Source: Marivita sp041725935
GTDB taxonomy: Bacteria; Pseudomonadota; Alphaproteobacteria; Rhodobacterales; Rhodobacteraceae
Reading direction: 5' to 3'
Length of the DNA stretch: 64,000 nt
Assembly: GCA_041725935.1 (NCBI GenBank)
Contig: JBGRQD010000006.1
Location: 186,001 to 250,000, forward strand
Shown piece after piece: positions 36,337 through 45,056 of the stretch (position 1 is its first letter; each line of letters starts with the position of its first letter). The translations under genes and the position numbers were made by a program. The notes under the pieces are model-generated. The model saw only the letters and a list, made by a program, of their open reading frames with translations. It was not told the origin of the DNA and searched no databases.

Positions 36337-36636
36337 TTAGTATCCTGTCAGCAGAAGGTCCGTTGCGCGGATGATCTCGTCGCGCTGGTGAGACGCCGAG
36401 CCAAGACGTGTCCCGAGCTCTTTCTTCGTCAAGGTTGCCAATTCGGTTGTTTGCAATCGCAGCGTCACATCACCCAAGGTCAGTTTCGGACTCAGGTTCT
36501 TGAGCGGCGGCTCAGGCCAGTCTTCCGACACCAGCCGCGCAACGACGCGGGTGGCAAGGCTCTCGAATGTGTCGCTTTGCAGGATCAGCACATAGGTGTC
36601 AGTGGCTGTGCGATAGACATCATATTGCCGCGCCAT
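36337..36636 (-). CDS. ccdB: CcdB-family toxin
   Basis: This 99-residue protein matches CcdB in length and layout: ARQYDVYRT at the start, LILQSDTFESLATRVVARLV next, LTLGDVTLRLQTTELATLTKKELG in the middle, and RDEIIRATDLLLTGY at the C-terminus, where CcdB ends in helix and a Gly-X residue that contacts gyrase. CcdB poisons DNA gyrase; that this one does so is inference from family. It begins 1 bp after the ccdA stop, the normal antitoxin-toxin order. The ATG at 36636 is chosen over a longer frame. Confidence 0.88.
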   Translation of the reverse strand: MARQYDVYRTATDTYVLILQSDTFESLATRVVARLVSEDWPEPPLKNLSPKLTLGDVTLRLQTTELATLTKKELGTRLGSASHQRDEIIRATDLLLTGY

Positions 36637-36637
36637 T

Positions 36638-36859
36638 CTACCACTTCCGATAGGCGTCAAGCGGCAGGCCATCGGTTTCGACCCGGCGATTGTAGGCCTG
36701 GATTGCGTCCCTGTTTTCCTCTTCCCAGCGGTCGGCTTCTGCTTGGCGAAGCTGGTCCTTTATCCCTGCTTCGGCAGCTCGGGACAGGTTCACGCCGGCG
36801 TCCTTGGCGCGGGCGATCAGGTCGGCATCAAGGCTGAGGCTGGTGGATTTGCGCGGCAT
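36638..36859 (-). CDS. ccdA: CcdA-family antitoxin
   Basis: This 73-residue antitoxin has an N-terminal ribbon-helix-helix DNA-binding part (PRKSTSLSLDADLIARAKDAGVNLSRAAEAG) and a C-terminal toxin-binding tail with WEEENRDAIQAYNRRVETDGLPL, the typical CcdA ending. It neutralises CcdB and, with it, should repress the operon. The ATG at 36859 follows GGAG. Two palindromes immediately upstream (36871-36882 and 36893-36920) are good operator candidates. The pair looks chromosomally inserted between DUF2244 and ctaD. Confidence 0.88.
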   Translation of the reverse strand: MPRKSTSLSLDADLIARAKDAGVNLSRAAEAGIKDQLRQAEADRWEEENRDAIQAYNRRVETDGLPLDAYRKW

Positions 36860-36870
36860 AGGGCTGTCTC

Positions 36871-36920
36871 CTTTGCGCAAAGGCATACCGCAAAACCTAC
36901 CCGCAAACAACGGTAGGTTT
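36871..36920 (-). promoter_or_regulatory. Candidate CcdA/CcdB operator palindromes
   Basis: Two perfect inverted repeats stand just before ccdA: CTTTGCGCAAAG at 36871-36882, and AAACCTACC with GGTAGGTTT (36893-36901 and 36912-36920, 10-base spacer). Their position over the expected promoter suits autorepression by the CcdA-CcdB complex. Confidence 0.6.
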
Positions 36921-36929
36921 GATGGCAAA

Positions 36930-36955
36930 AGGCCCCGGCGTTTCCACCGGGGCCT
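36930..36955 (-). terminator. Rho-independent terminator of ctaD
   Basis: On the minus strand GGCCCCGG pairs with CCGGGGCC around an 8-base loop and is followed by TTTTGCC, about 22 bp after the ctaD stop. It separates ctaD from ccdAB. Confidence 0.88.
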
Positions 36956-36977
36956 TCGATTTCAGATCACGCAGGGC

Positions 36978-38651
36978 TTAGTGTGCGTGGGTCTTTTCCC
37001 AGTCTTCCCGCTTCGGAAGCTGCTCGAACGTGTGTTCGGGCGGCGGGGAGGGCAGGGTCCATTCCAGCGTGTCCGCGTATTCGTTCCACGGGTTCTTCGC
37101 GGTCTCGGCCCGGCCTTTGACAAGAGTCCATGCGATCACGCCGATGAAGAACAGGAACGACGCAAAGGACAGGAACGCACCCCAGCTCGACACGTAGTTC
37201 CAGAAGGCGAAGGCCTCGGGATAGTCGATATAGCGGCGCGGCATGCCCTGGCGACCCAGGAAGTGCTGCGGGAAGAACGTCAGGTTCGCACCGATGAAGA
37301 ACGTCCAGAAGTGCAGCTTGCCTGCCCATTCGGGGTACATCTTGCCGGTCATCTTGGGGAAGTAGAAGTAGATCCCCGCGAAGATGCCGAACACGGCACC
37401 AAGGCTCATCACGTAGTGGAAATGCGCCACGACGTAGTAGGTGTCATGGTAGGCCCGGTCCACAGCAGCCTGCGACAGCACGATGCCGGTCACACCACCC
37501 ACGGTGAAGAGGAACAGGAAGCCGAATGCCCAGAGCATCGGTGTCTTGAACTCGATCGAGCCGCCCCACATGGTCGCGATCCACGAGAAGATCTTGACCC
37601 CTGTCGGAACCGCGATGACCATCGTTGCCAGCATGAAGTAGGACTGCTGTGTCAGCGACATGCCCACCGTGTACATGTGGTGCGCCCATACGACAAAGCC
37701 CAGAGCACCAATCGCGATGATCGCCCAGACCATCGGCAGGTAGCCGAAGATCGGCTTGCGGCTGAACGTGGCGATCACGTGGCTGATGATGCCGAAGGCC
37801 GGCAGGATGACGATATACACTTCCGGGTGACCAAAGAACCACAGGATGTGCTGGTACAGAACCGGGTCACCCCCGCCAGCAGGATCAAAGAAGGTCGTGC
37901 CGAAGTTGCGGTCTGTGAGCAACATGGTGATCGCACCCGCCAGAACCGGCAGCGCCAGAAGGATCAGCCAGGCTGTGACGAAAATCGACCAGGCGAACAG
38001 CGGAACCTTGAACAGAGTCATGCCCGGTGCGCGCATGTTCAGGAACGTGGTGATCACGTTGATCGCGCCAAGGATCGACGACGCACCCGAAACGTGGACC
38101 GCGAAGATCGCGAGGTCCATCGACATGCCGCCTTCGTTGGTCGACAGCGGCGGATACAGAACCCAGCCCACACCAGAGCCAAGCTGACCGTTGCCGCCCG
38201 GTGCAAAGACCGAACAGATCGCCAGCGTGGTCCCTGCAATGAACAACCAGAAGGACAGGTTGTTCAGACGCGGGAACGCCATGTCCGGCGCGCCGATTTG
38301 CAAGGGCATGAAATAGTTGCCGAACCCGCCGAACAGCGCCGGAATCACCACGAAGAACATCATCAGAATGCCGTGACCGGTGATCAGAACGTTCCAGAGG
38401 TGTCCGTTCGGGGTACAATCGCCCACCGCTGCTGCGGTCAGGCGGGCGCCTTCCATACACATGTACTGAACCCCAGGGTTCATGAGCTCCATGCGCATGT
38501 AAACGGTGAATGCCACGGAGATGAAGCCCGCGAGACCAGCGGCGATCAGGTAGAGAATCCCGATATCCTTGTGGTTCGTGGACATGAACCAGCGGGTGAA
38601 AAAGCCGCGCTGGTCTTCATGTTCGTGGCCGTGAATGGCGGCGTCTGCCAT
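36978..38651 (-). CDS. ctaD: Cytochrome c oxidase subunit I (aa3 type)
   Basis: This is the catalytic heme-copper subunit of the terminal oxidase in the inner membrane, reducing oxygen to water and pumping protons. It has 557 residues and about twelve membrane segments. HPEVYIVILPAFGIISH carries the CuB histidine and cross-linked tyrosine region. AHHMYTVG and HDTYYVVAHFHYVMSLGA carry heme and CuB ligands. GNYFMPLQIGAPDMAFPRLN is the D-channel loop. These mark a type A1 oxidase. The ATG at 38651 has AGGAGG 6 bp upstream. Subunits II and III are not adjacent. Confidence 0.97.
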   Translation of the reverse strand: MADAAIHGHEHEDQRGFFTRWFMSTNHKDIGILYLIAAGLAGFISVAFTVYMRMELMNPGVQYMCMEGARLTAAAVGDCTPNGHLWNVLITGHGILMMFFVVIPALFGGFGNYFMPLQIGAPDMAFPRLNNLSFWLFIAGTTLAICSVFAPGGNGQLGSGVGWVLYPPLSTNEGGMSMDLAIFAVHVSGASSILGAINVITTFLNMRAPGMTLFKVPLFAWSIFVTAWLILLALPVLAGAITMLLTDRNFGTTFFDPAGGGDPVLYQHILWFFGHPEVYIVILPAFGIISHVIATFSRKPIFGYLPMVWAIIAIGALGFVVWAHHMYTVGMSLTQQSYFMLATMVIAVPTGVKIFSWIATMWGGSIEFKTPMLWAFGFLFLFTVGGVTGIVLSQAAVDRAYHDTYYVVAHFHYVMSLGAVFGIFAGIYFYFPKMTGKMYPEWAGKLHFWTFFIGANLTFFPQHFLGRQGMPRRYIDYPEAFAFWNYVSSWGAFLSFASFLFFIGVIAWTLVKGRAETAKNPWNEYADTLEWTLPSPPPEHTFEQLPKREDWEKTHAH

Positions 38652-38755
38652 ATCTGCCTCCTGATGGTTCCCAATAAAAAGGCGCAGGGATTCTCCGGCG
38701 CCATTTGTTCCATACACGTTTTAGAATGTGAGGCAGGTGGCGGCAACGGACGTAT

Positions 38756-38769
38756 TTGACGCAGATCAA
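38756..38769. promoter_or_regulatory. FNR/FnrL-like box upstream of ctaD
   Basis: TTGAC-GCAG-ATCAA differs by one base from the FNR consensus TTGAT-N4-ATCAA and lies 105 bp upstream of the ctaD start. In related bacteria FnrL adjusts respiratory genes to oxygen, so an oxygen-responsive promoter here is plausible. Confidence 0.7.
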
Positions 38770-38866
38770 ACTTTATTGTCGCAGTTTGGTCGCGTTCCGG
38801 TGGTGTCGAAAGTGTCTTGGGTCGTCGTAAGTGGCTGGTTCCGAACAATAAGTCAGGCCACTAAAA

Positions 38867-38896
38867 AGCCCCGGACACGCGCGGGCATCCGGGGCT
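38867..38896. terminator. Terminator after the PhoX-like gene
   Basis: AGCCCCGGA and TCCGGGGCT are perfect 9-bp arms around a 12-base loop. On the minus strand, T-residues follow (TTTTTAG), 20 bp after the PhoX-like stop. On the plus strand CTTTT follows as well. Confidence 0.85.
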
Positions 38897-38916
38897 CTTT
38901 TATTTACGGGGCATAT

Positions 38917-40851
38917 TTAGCCGACCAAACCGCCGTCGTCACGTGTAACGGCGACAACAGCCGAACGCGGCAGGCTGCCTTCGCCATCGGGCCAGTTGCC
39001 GCCATTGTCGCCCGGGTGCTGGATGCCGACGAACATGGTGCGGCGATCAGTCGACCAGCAGAGGCCGGTGACTTCACAGCCGTTCGGACCGGTCAGGAAG
39101 CGCTCGATGCGGCCAGTGACAGGGTCGCCCGCCAGCATCTGGTTGTTGCCCATGCCAGCGAAGTCGCCTTCGTTGCTGTCGTCGCCGTCGGTCTGGATCC
39201 AGATCAGGCCGGTCGTGTCGATGACCATGCCGTCGGGCGAGTTGAACAGGTTGCCCGCGTTGATGTTGGCAGAACCCGCCTGTGGACCTTCTGCAACAGT
39301 CGGGTTACCCGCCATCACGTAGAGGTCCCATGCGAACCCGTCGGAACCGTGGTCACCGCCTTCGGGACGCCAACGTACGATCTGGCCGTAGCGATTGGTG
39401 TCGCGCGGGTTGACCGCGCTGACCGTCATTGGGTCGCCACCGGCATTGGTGCGCACGGTGCCATCGTCGTTCAACACACCGCGACGCGAGTTGTTGGTCA
39501 GGCAGCAATAAGCTTCCGAGGCGTTCGGGTGAACCGCGATCCACTCGGGACGGTCCATCGTGGTTGCGCCGACCCGGGAGGCGGCCATGCGGGTGAAGAC
39601 AGCGATATGAGCCGTGTCCATGCCGGTTGTCGCCGGTGTCAGCGGAACCCAGCGGCCGCTCATGTCGTCCTCGAACACGGCAACCGACAGCGTGCCATCC
39701 ACCAGCAGGGTCGAAGTGTCTTCGCCCGGCACGTAGACGTCATTGCTGACCCAACGATACATGAACTCGCCACGTTCGTCGTCACCCATGTAGACCACGA
39801 CGCGGCCATCTGCGGCGATGCCATAGGCGGCGTTCTCGTGCTTGAACCGGCCCAAGGCAGTGTGCTTGATCGGGGTCGAGTCCGGGTTTGCCGGATCGAT
39901 TTCCACGATATAACCCGCACGGTGTGGCTCGTTCGGGTTGGTCGCGATGTCGAAACGCGTGTCGAAACCATGGTAGTTGTAACGACCTGCGTCGACCTTG
40001 GTCGACACGCCATAACGGCTGAAGCCGTCCATGACCATCGAGTCGGCGGAGACTTCGGACACGGCACCGAAATAGCCGTTGAAGTTTTCTTCGCAGGTCA
40101 GGTACGTGCCCCACGGTGTCCGGCCGGACCCGCAGTTATTGAACGTGCCCAGCGATTCCATTCCGGTCGGATCGGCTTCGGTCTTGAGCAGGTCATGGCC
40201 AGCCGCCGGACCCGAGAAGGTCATCGGCGTGTTGTGGTGGATGCGGCGGTTGTAGGGGCTGTCGATCACGACGTTCCAGCCATCATCACCCTGCGCCAGC
40301 TCCATGACGGTCACGCCTTGGAAGCTCTGCAGGATGCGCACGTCGTCCAGTGACTGCGGCATGCCATCACCGGTGTGCGGCAGGTTGACGTCTGGGTTCA
40401 CGTATTCGCTGTTGACGACGAAAATCTCGCGGCCGTCTATATTGAAAAGCTCCATGCCGTCGGTGTTTTCGCCCATCACGCGGTCTGCATGCTCGAGCGC
40501 CACGCCGGCGGCGGGATCAAACGCGCCTTCGGCATCCGAGAAAAGCGCATCGCCCCAGCGGACAACGGTCTTCCAGGTGTAGCCTTCGGGAACGTGGATC
40601 GTGCCGTCGGTCTGGGCCGCGATCGGTGTGAAGGGGAAACGCGACGCGGGCTGCGCCATTGCTGTGGTGCCCTTCAGCATGCCTGCGCCCATGACAGCGG
40701 CACCAGAGCCGAATGCCAGAACGCCGCCAAGGAAACCGCGGCGGGAAATCGCGCGCTCGACCACCTTGTCGAAGTCATTGCCCTCGGGGCGCGGGAAATT
40801 CAGTTCATCCCATTCGTCTGCAGAAAGATTGTGAATATCTTTGGGTGTCAT
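38917..40851 (-). CDS. PhoX-family (DUF839) Tat-exported protein, probable alkaline phosphatase
   Basis: This is a 644-residue protein. A twin-arginine signal (ISRRGFLGGVLAFGSGAAVMGAG) follows a 35-residue N-terminal extension, so the enzyme is exported folded. The mature part is a DUF839/PhoX beta-propeller with FNNCGSGRTPWGTYLTCEENFNGYFG, GRFKHENAAY and ECCL-like repeats, typical of calcium- and iron-dependent phosphatases of marine bacteria. Phosphatase activity is inferred from the family. The ATG at 40851 is chosen because the family begins with such a tail. It is downstream of lipB on the same strand. Confidence 0.9.
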   Translation of the reverse strand: MTPKDIHNLSADEWDELNFPRPEGNDFDKVVERAISRRGFLGGVLAFGSGAAVMGAGMLKGTTAMAQPASRFPFTPIAAQTDGTIHVPEGYTWKTVVRWGDALFSDAEGAFDPAAGVALEHADRVMGENTDGMELFNIDGREIFVVNSEYVNPDVNLPHTGDGMPQSLDDVRILQSFQGVTVMELAQGDDGWNVVIDSPYNRRIHHNTPMTFSGPAAGHDLLKTEADPTGMESLGTFNNCGSGRTPWGTYLTCEENFNGYFGAVSEVSADSMVMDGFSRYGVSTKVDAGRYNYHGFDTRFDIATNPNEPHRAGYIVEIDPANPDSTPIKHTALGRFKHENAAYGIAADGRVVVYMGDDERGEFMYRWVSNDVYVPGEDTSTLLVDGTLSVAVFEDDMSGRWVPLTPATTGMDTAHIAVFTRMAASRVGATTMDRPEWIAVHPNASEAYCCLTNNSRRGVLNDDGTVRTNAGGDPMTVSAVNPRDTNRYGQIVRWRPEGGDHGSDGFAWDLYVMAGNPTVAEGPQAGSANINAGNLFNSPDGMVIDTTGLIWIQTDGDDSNEGDFAGMGNNQMLAGDPVTGRIERFLTGPNGCEVTGLCWSTDRRTMFVGIQHPGDNGGNWPDGEGSLPRSAVVAVTRDDGGLVG

Positions 40852-40919
40852 GATCCATGTCCGATGATGATTGCCTCTACCGGTCGGCGGCGACTGGCGC
40901 CGCCCCGGTCGCAGACAAT

Positions 40920-41630
40920 TCACCGGATTCGGGTATCAGTTCCGTGACAGGTTTGTGTCAGTTTTGCTGCATCGCCGAAAACGTCGTCAAAGCTCTGACG
41001 CAAGGCCACGTCCAGATCATCCATCGTGACGGGCAATCCCAGATCGACCAAGGAGGTGACACCGTATTGCGTGATGCCGCAGGGCACGATCCCGTCGAAA
41101 TGGCTCAGGTCCGGTTCGACATTGATCGAAATACCATGAAAACTGACCCATTTGCGCAAACGGATGCCGATGGCCGCGATCTTGTCCTCGGCGATTTTAC
41201 CATCCGGCAGCCGTTTCTTGTCGGGCCGGTCGATCCAGACACCCACCCGCCCGTCGCGGATATGCCCCGTCAGGCCGAACTCGCCCAGCGTCGCAATGAC
41301 CCACCTTTCGAGATCCTGGACAAAACAGCGCACGTCCCGCCCGCGCTTGCCGACATCGAGCATCACGTAGACCACCCGCTGCCCCGGACCGTGATAGGTG
41401 TACTGCCCGCCGCGCTTGGAAGGGTAGACGGGAAAGCGATCGGGGTCCTTGAGGTCTTCGATCTGCGCACTGGTACCCGCCGTGTAGAGCGGCGGATGTT
41501 CGACCAGCCACACAAGCTCGTCCGCAGAGCCCTCGGCAATCGCCGCCGCGCGGGCCTCCATTAGGGCCACGGCCTCGTCGTAATCGGTCAGCCCGTCAGT
41601 AATGCGCCATTCAACCATTGGTTTTGCCAT
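40920..41630 (-). CDS. lipB: LipB, octanoyl-ACP:protein octanoyltransferase
   Basis: This enzyme transfers octanoate from acyl carrier protein to lipoyl domains, starting lipoate synthesis in the cytoplasm. It has 236 residues. RGGQYTYHGPGQRVVYVMLD carries the conserved substrate loop. The catalytic lysine lies in KIAAIGIRLRKWVSFHG, and the catalytic cysteine in GIVPCGITQYGVTSL. The ATG at 41630 or 41618 both fit; I use the first. The frame is open upstream over 80 codons that lack family similarity. It is divergent from the peptidoglycan-binding protein gene. Confidence 0.95.
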   Translation of the reverse strand: MAKPMVEWRITDGLTDYDEAVALMEARAAAIAEGSADELVWLVEHPPLYTAGTSAQIEDLKDPDRFPVYPSKRGGQYTYHGPGQRVVYVMLDVGKRGRDVRCFVQDLERWVIATLGEFGLTGHIRDGRVGVWIDRPDKKRLPDGKIAEDKIAAIGIRLRKWVSFHGISINVEPDLSHFDGIVPCGITQYGVTSLVDLGLPVTMDDLDVALRQSFDDVFGDAAKLTQTCHGTDTRIR

Positions 41631-41721
41631 TGTTTTCTTGACTCGCCGTGCATTCGATCCAAACAGATCGCAATTTTTCGGCAATTTCCTCTGCAATGAA
41701 CATGTTTTGAAAGGCTTCGCA

Positions 41722-43434
41722 ATGTTCCGTCGGATATCTTTGAATGCCACATTGGCCGTCAGCCTCGTGGCTGCCCCTCTTCCCGCACTGGCCAATGACG
41801 CTTTGATCGGCGGGATCATCGGGGGCGTGATCGGAGGCGCGATCAGCAACAGTAACAACAAGCAACGCGCTGCGCCCAAGCGTACGTATCAACAAGCCTC
41901 GAAGCCCCGGTCTTCTGGCGTAAGCAGCGCACAACGCGAGTCGAATCGTCAGGCGCAGGTTGCGTTGAACTATTTTGGTTTCAATTCCGGAACTCCGGAC
42001 GGCGTATTGGGACGCAATTCGCGTGCTGCGATTTCGTCCTACCAGGCCCATTTGGGATATTCTCCGACGGGTCAATTGACATCCTTCGAAAAGGATTTCC
42101 TGATTTCCGCGTATTATCGCGCACAGGCAGGCGGGCCAAACACCGCGCAGCTGGTTGCGAGCAATCCGCAAGGCGTGCGCGGCCTTCTCACGATCTACCG
42201 CGACGAACAGTTAAATGGCTCTAGCAACAGCGCTACCGCCGCCATCGGCGGGCATTACGGTCTGCCGTCCATCGTGGCGGCCGCGGTCAATGAGGTTGCC
42301 AAGAGCTCCGACCCGTCAGCGGAACAACTTGTGCAGCGCCACGGCTTCATCCAGCTGGCCGACATCAACGGTGACGGCCAGACGGATTACATCATCGACA
42401 CATCCGTGACCGGTTCGGCCTTCTGGTGCAACGCGCAGGCCTGCACCGTGCGTGTCTTCGCTTCGACCCCCAACGGATATGAGCGCAATGATTTCCAGGC
42501 GTTCAACGTGACACCGGCCATGTTCGCCTGTGTGCGGGGCACCTGCACCAAGACCGACAACGCGCCGCAGATGGCGGCAGTCAACATGGCGCCGCAGGCC
42601 GCGCAGCCCGGTTTGCCGCAAACACAGATGGCCGCGGCACCGGCTCTGCCGGTCGCAACCGCGCAGCCCGTGGTCAGCGGTCAGGCTCAAGCGGTCGCCG
42701 CAGCACCCGCTGCGCAATTACCCTCGTTCTTTGTCGGCGGCCAGGCCCCGGCACAGCAATCTCTGGCGTCCTTCTGCAACAAGGTCAGCTTGCTCACCAG
42801 TTCGAACGGCGGCTTTGTGACAGAGGCCACGCTGAGCGATCCAGATTTCGCCTTGGCCGAGCAGATGTGCCTGACACGCACCTACGCGATGGCGCAGGGC
42901 GAAGACCTTATTGCAAAGGTGCAGGGCGCAACGCCGGATCAGATCACCGCGCAGTGCCAGGGATTTGGACCGGTGCTCAAGGATCACGTTCTGGGCGTGT
43001 CGCTCAAGTCGCGTGATGAGGTGCTGCAGGGCGTGTCCTCCTTCATCTTGTCCAGCGGGATGTCGCCCCAACAGCTATCTGGCACCGCGCGTGTCTGTCT
43101 GTCCGTAGGCTACCGGATCGACGATATGGATGTGGCAATGGGCTCGGCCCTGCTGCTGACAGCGCTTGGCGAAGCGGGCTATGCCGAATTGCTGGGGCAT
43201 CACCTGAGCCAGGGAATTGGTGCTTCAAAGCGCGGCGAGATTGCCGCCTCCTGGTATGATGCAGCGCTCAGCTCGTTTGACGCAAATGGTGTATCCGTCT
43301 TTGCGCCGGGGCAGCCTGAACGCATGAGCCTCGTCCAGAAGGCATCAATCATGATGTCCGGCCAGCCCAGTGCGGCGGCGGAACCTGTCATGCAGCCTCA
43401 GCAAGCTGCATTGCCCTTGCTGGTTCTGGAGTAA
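41722..43434 (+). CDS. Exported protein with peptidoglycan-binding domain
   Basis: This is a 570-residue protein. A signal peptide (RRISLNATLAVSLVAAPLPALA) is followed by a glycine zipper-like stretch (ALIGGIIGGVIGGAISNSNN). A PG_binding_1-type domain follows at about residues 75-125 (VALNYFGFNSGTPDGVLGRNSRAAISSYQ), then an Ala/Pro/Gln-rich linker at about 305-345, and a helical C-terminal region that I do not recognise. It is probably periplasmic and wall-associated. The ATG at 41722 is used because the signal peptide starts there. It is divergent from lipB. Confidence 0.85.
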   Translation: MFRRISLNATLAVSLVAAPLPALANDALIGGIIGGVIGGAISNSNNKQRAAPKRTYQQASKPRSSGVSSAQRESNRQAQVALNYFGFNSGTPDGVLGRNSRAAISSYQAHLGYSPTGQLTSFEKDFLISAYYRAQAGGPNTAQLVASNPQGVRGLLTIYRDEQLNGSSNSATAAIGGHYGLPSIVAAAVNEVAKSSDPSAEQLVQRHGFIQLADINGDGQTDYIIDTSVTGSAFWCNAQACTVRVFASTPNGYERNDFQAFNVTPAMFACVRGTCTKTDNAPQMAAVNMAPQAAQPGLPQTQMAAAPALPVATAQPVVSGQAQAVAAAPAAQLPSFFVGGQAPAQQSLASFCNKVSLLTSSNGGFVTEATLSDPDFALAEQMCLTRTYAMAQGEDLIAKVQGATPDQITAQCQGFGPVLKDHVLGVSLKSRDEVLQGVSSFILSSGMSPQQLSGTARVCLSVGYRIDDMDVAMGSALLLTALGEAGYAELLGHHLSQGIGASKRGEIAASWYDAALSSFDANGVSVFAPGQPERMSLVQKASIMMSGQPSAAAEPVMQPQQAALPLLVLE

Positions 43435-43455
43435 GTTCACAACCTTGCACATATG

Positions 43456-43482
43456 CGCATCCCGGCAGTGGGTCGGGATGCG
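43456..43482. terminator. Terminator between convergent genes
   Basis: CGCATCCCG and CGGGATGCG are perfect 9-bp arms around a 9-base loop between the stop codons of the peptidoglycan-binding protein gene and the LytTR gene. No long T-run is present. Confidence 0.75.
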
Positions 43483-43483
43483 T

Positions 43484-44296
43484 CTACCGGGGCAGCAGCC
43501 CCGCCTCCTTGATCGTTGGGATATGACGCCGGCTGACCGGGATGTCATCCCCCTTGCTCATCTTCAGCACCGCGCGATCGCCGTCGCGGGTGGCTGAGGC
43601 GACCTGATCGAAGGCGGCCCAGTGCGAGCGATGCACCTGTGCGCCCGGTGCGGCGCCCACTTCGCGGATCGCATCGGCAAGGCGCATCAGGATCATCTCT
43701 TCGCCTTTGGTGGTGCGTACACGGACATAATGATCCTCGACCGAGATCGCGACCAGCGGTCCACGTTTGTCCAGTGGCAGGCGATCCAACAGAGGCACTG
43801 TCTGAGGGGCGTTCGCCGGGGCAGGGGACAGGTGTCGGGTAAAGAGGTCAAGCACCGCCATCACGATCACCGAGATCACCAGCGTCGTCCCGGCGAGGGT
43901 CAGCGTCCCGTCTCCAAACGGCGTAGCGCCGAACACCAGCCAGTTCAGTACAGTCACCAGCCCGATCATGGCGCAGCCTGTCAGGCCGCCCGCCAACACA
44001 ATTCGCCCCAGATGCGCAACCCCAGACTGGGACGGGCGCAGAACCGCATAGCTGACCAGATAGCCCGTCGTGTACCCGGCAAAGGTCAGGAGCGTCCAAT
44101 AGGCAATCCGGGGTGCCAGAGACAGGGATGACAGTGTTCCGAAGGGACCGATCAGGCACAGCACCGCACTGACAGCGGTCAACGCCGTCAGGGTCAGCGG
44201 ATGCAGCAAATGCCGCCGCCATTCACGAAGCGCGAGCTGCGGGCGCGGGTCACTCACGAAGCTGGGCCGCCATTTGCGTATCCTCTCTGGCGGCAA
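43484..44296 (-). CDS. Membrane-anchored LytTR-family transcriptional regulator
   Basis: This 270-residue protein has four hydrophobic segments in its first 150 residues (including LTLTALTAVSAVLCLIGPFG and IAYWTLLTFAGYTTGYLVSYAVL) and a C-terminal LytTR DNA-binding domain with LVAISVEDHYVRVRTTKGEEMILMRLADAI and VHRSHWAAFDQVAS. No response-regulator receiver is present, so the membrane part may sense the signal directly. Targets are unknown. It is divergent from the DUF2306 gene. Confidence 0.9.
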   Translation of the reverse strand: MPPERIRKWRPSFVSDPRPQLALREWRRHLLHPLTLTALTAVSAVLCLIGPFGTLSSLSLAPRIAYWTLLTFAGYTTGYLVSYAVLRPSQSGVAHLGRIVLAGGLTGCAMIGLVTVLNWLVFGATPFGDGTLTLAGTTLVISVIVMAVLDLFTRHLSPAPANAPQTVPLLDRLPLDKRGPLVAISVEDHYVRVRTTKGEEMILMRLADAIREVGAAPGAQVHRSHWAAFDQVASATRDGDRAVLKMSKGDDIPVSRRHIPTIKEAGLLPR

Positions 44297-44350
44297 TCGG
44301 TGCCGCGTCGTTTTGGTGCCTCATCAACAACTCAACGACAAGAGGGCGCC

Positions 44351-44842
44351 ATGACGCTTTTGCCTTTTCTCTCTGCTCCACTGCCTGTTCAGGTACATAT
44401 CATCGCCGCTGTGCTGGCCCTGATCCTTGGGCCAGTTGCAGTTTATCGTCGCAGGCGTGACCGGACACACAAGGTCGTCGGCTATCTCTGGGTCTGCGCC
44501 ATGACCGTTCTGGCACTCGGGTCCTTCCTGATCCCGTCGCATTTCACAGCCATCGGCGTCGGCCCGTTGCACGGCTTTGCAGTTCTGACACTGTGGTCGC
44601 TCTGGGTCGGAGTGAAGGCCGCCATCGCGCGTGACGTCGCGCGACACGAGGCGATCCTGCGAAGTCTCTATTCGAATGGGTTGATCATCGCCGGGGCGTT
44701 CACGTTCCTGCCGGGCCGGACACTGAATCGGATGCTGTTCGGAGAGCCGTCACACTTGGGTTGGTTCGTGATCGCAGCGCTTCTCGGGGTAGTCGCTCTG
44801 CGTGTGATCCTGCCCCGATGGGTTCGATGGAGGTGGGCATGA
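44351..44842 (+). CDS. DUF2306 membrane protein
   Basis: This 163-residue protein has four hydrophobic segments (VHIIAAVLALILGPVAVY, GYLWVCAMTVLALGSF, GPLHGFAVLTLWSLWVGV, LGWFVIAALLGVVALRVIL) and a conserved RTHKVVGYLWV and HEAILRSLYSNGLIIAGAFTFLPGR, as in DUF2306 proteins. Function unknown. The ATG at 44351 lies in a short gap from the divergent LytTR regulator; membrane LytTR regulators often control neighbouring membrane genes, so the pair may be linked. Confidence 0.85.
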   Translation: MTLLPFLSAPLPVQVHIIAAVLALILGPVAVYRRRRDRTHKVVGYLWVCAMTVLALGSFLIPSHFTAIGVGPLHGFAVLTLWSLWVGVKAAIARDVARHEAILRSLYSNGLIIAGAFTFLPGRTLNRMLFGEPSHLGWFVIAALLGVVALRVILPRWVRWRWA

Positions 44843-44913
44843 AGGTTTATCGAAATTTGCCCTTGCTCCCGATTGCGACCTTCGCTAATGAGCCGCCTAC
44901 CAGTCAAGACAGT

Positions 44914-44999
44914 GCGGTCGTGGCGGAATGGTAGACGCGCAGCGTTGAGGTCGCTGTGGGGTAACACCCGTGAGAGTTCGAGTCTCTCCGACCGCACCA
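44914..44999 (+). tRNA. tRNA-Leu (anticodon GAG)
   Basis: The acceptor arms GCGGTCG and CGACCGC pair perfectly, and discriminator A and an encoded CCA follow (44996-44999). The anticodon stem CAGCG/CGCTG encloses a loop TTGAGGT with anticodon GAG, and a long variable arm and GTTCGAGTC T-loop are present, as expected for a class II leucine tRNA of 86 bases. Confidence 0.96.
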
Positions 45000-45056
45000 A
45001 TTTCCTAAAATTCCAGATGATCAGCAAAGATGCGCCTCAGGCAAACCGTCTTTGTG

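Noticed and set aside
36804..38759. A 651-codon open frame on the plus strand
   Set aside because: It is antisense to ctaD; the protein is dominated by His, Arg, Gln and Glu with no motif.
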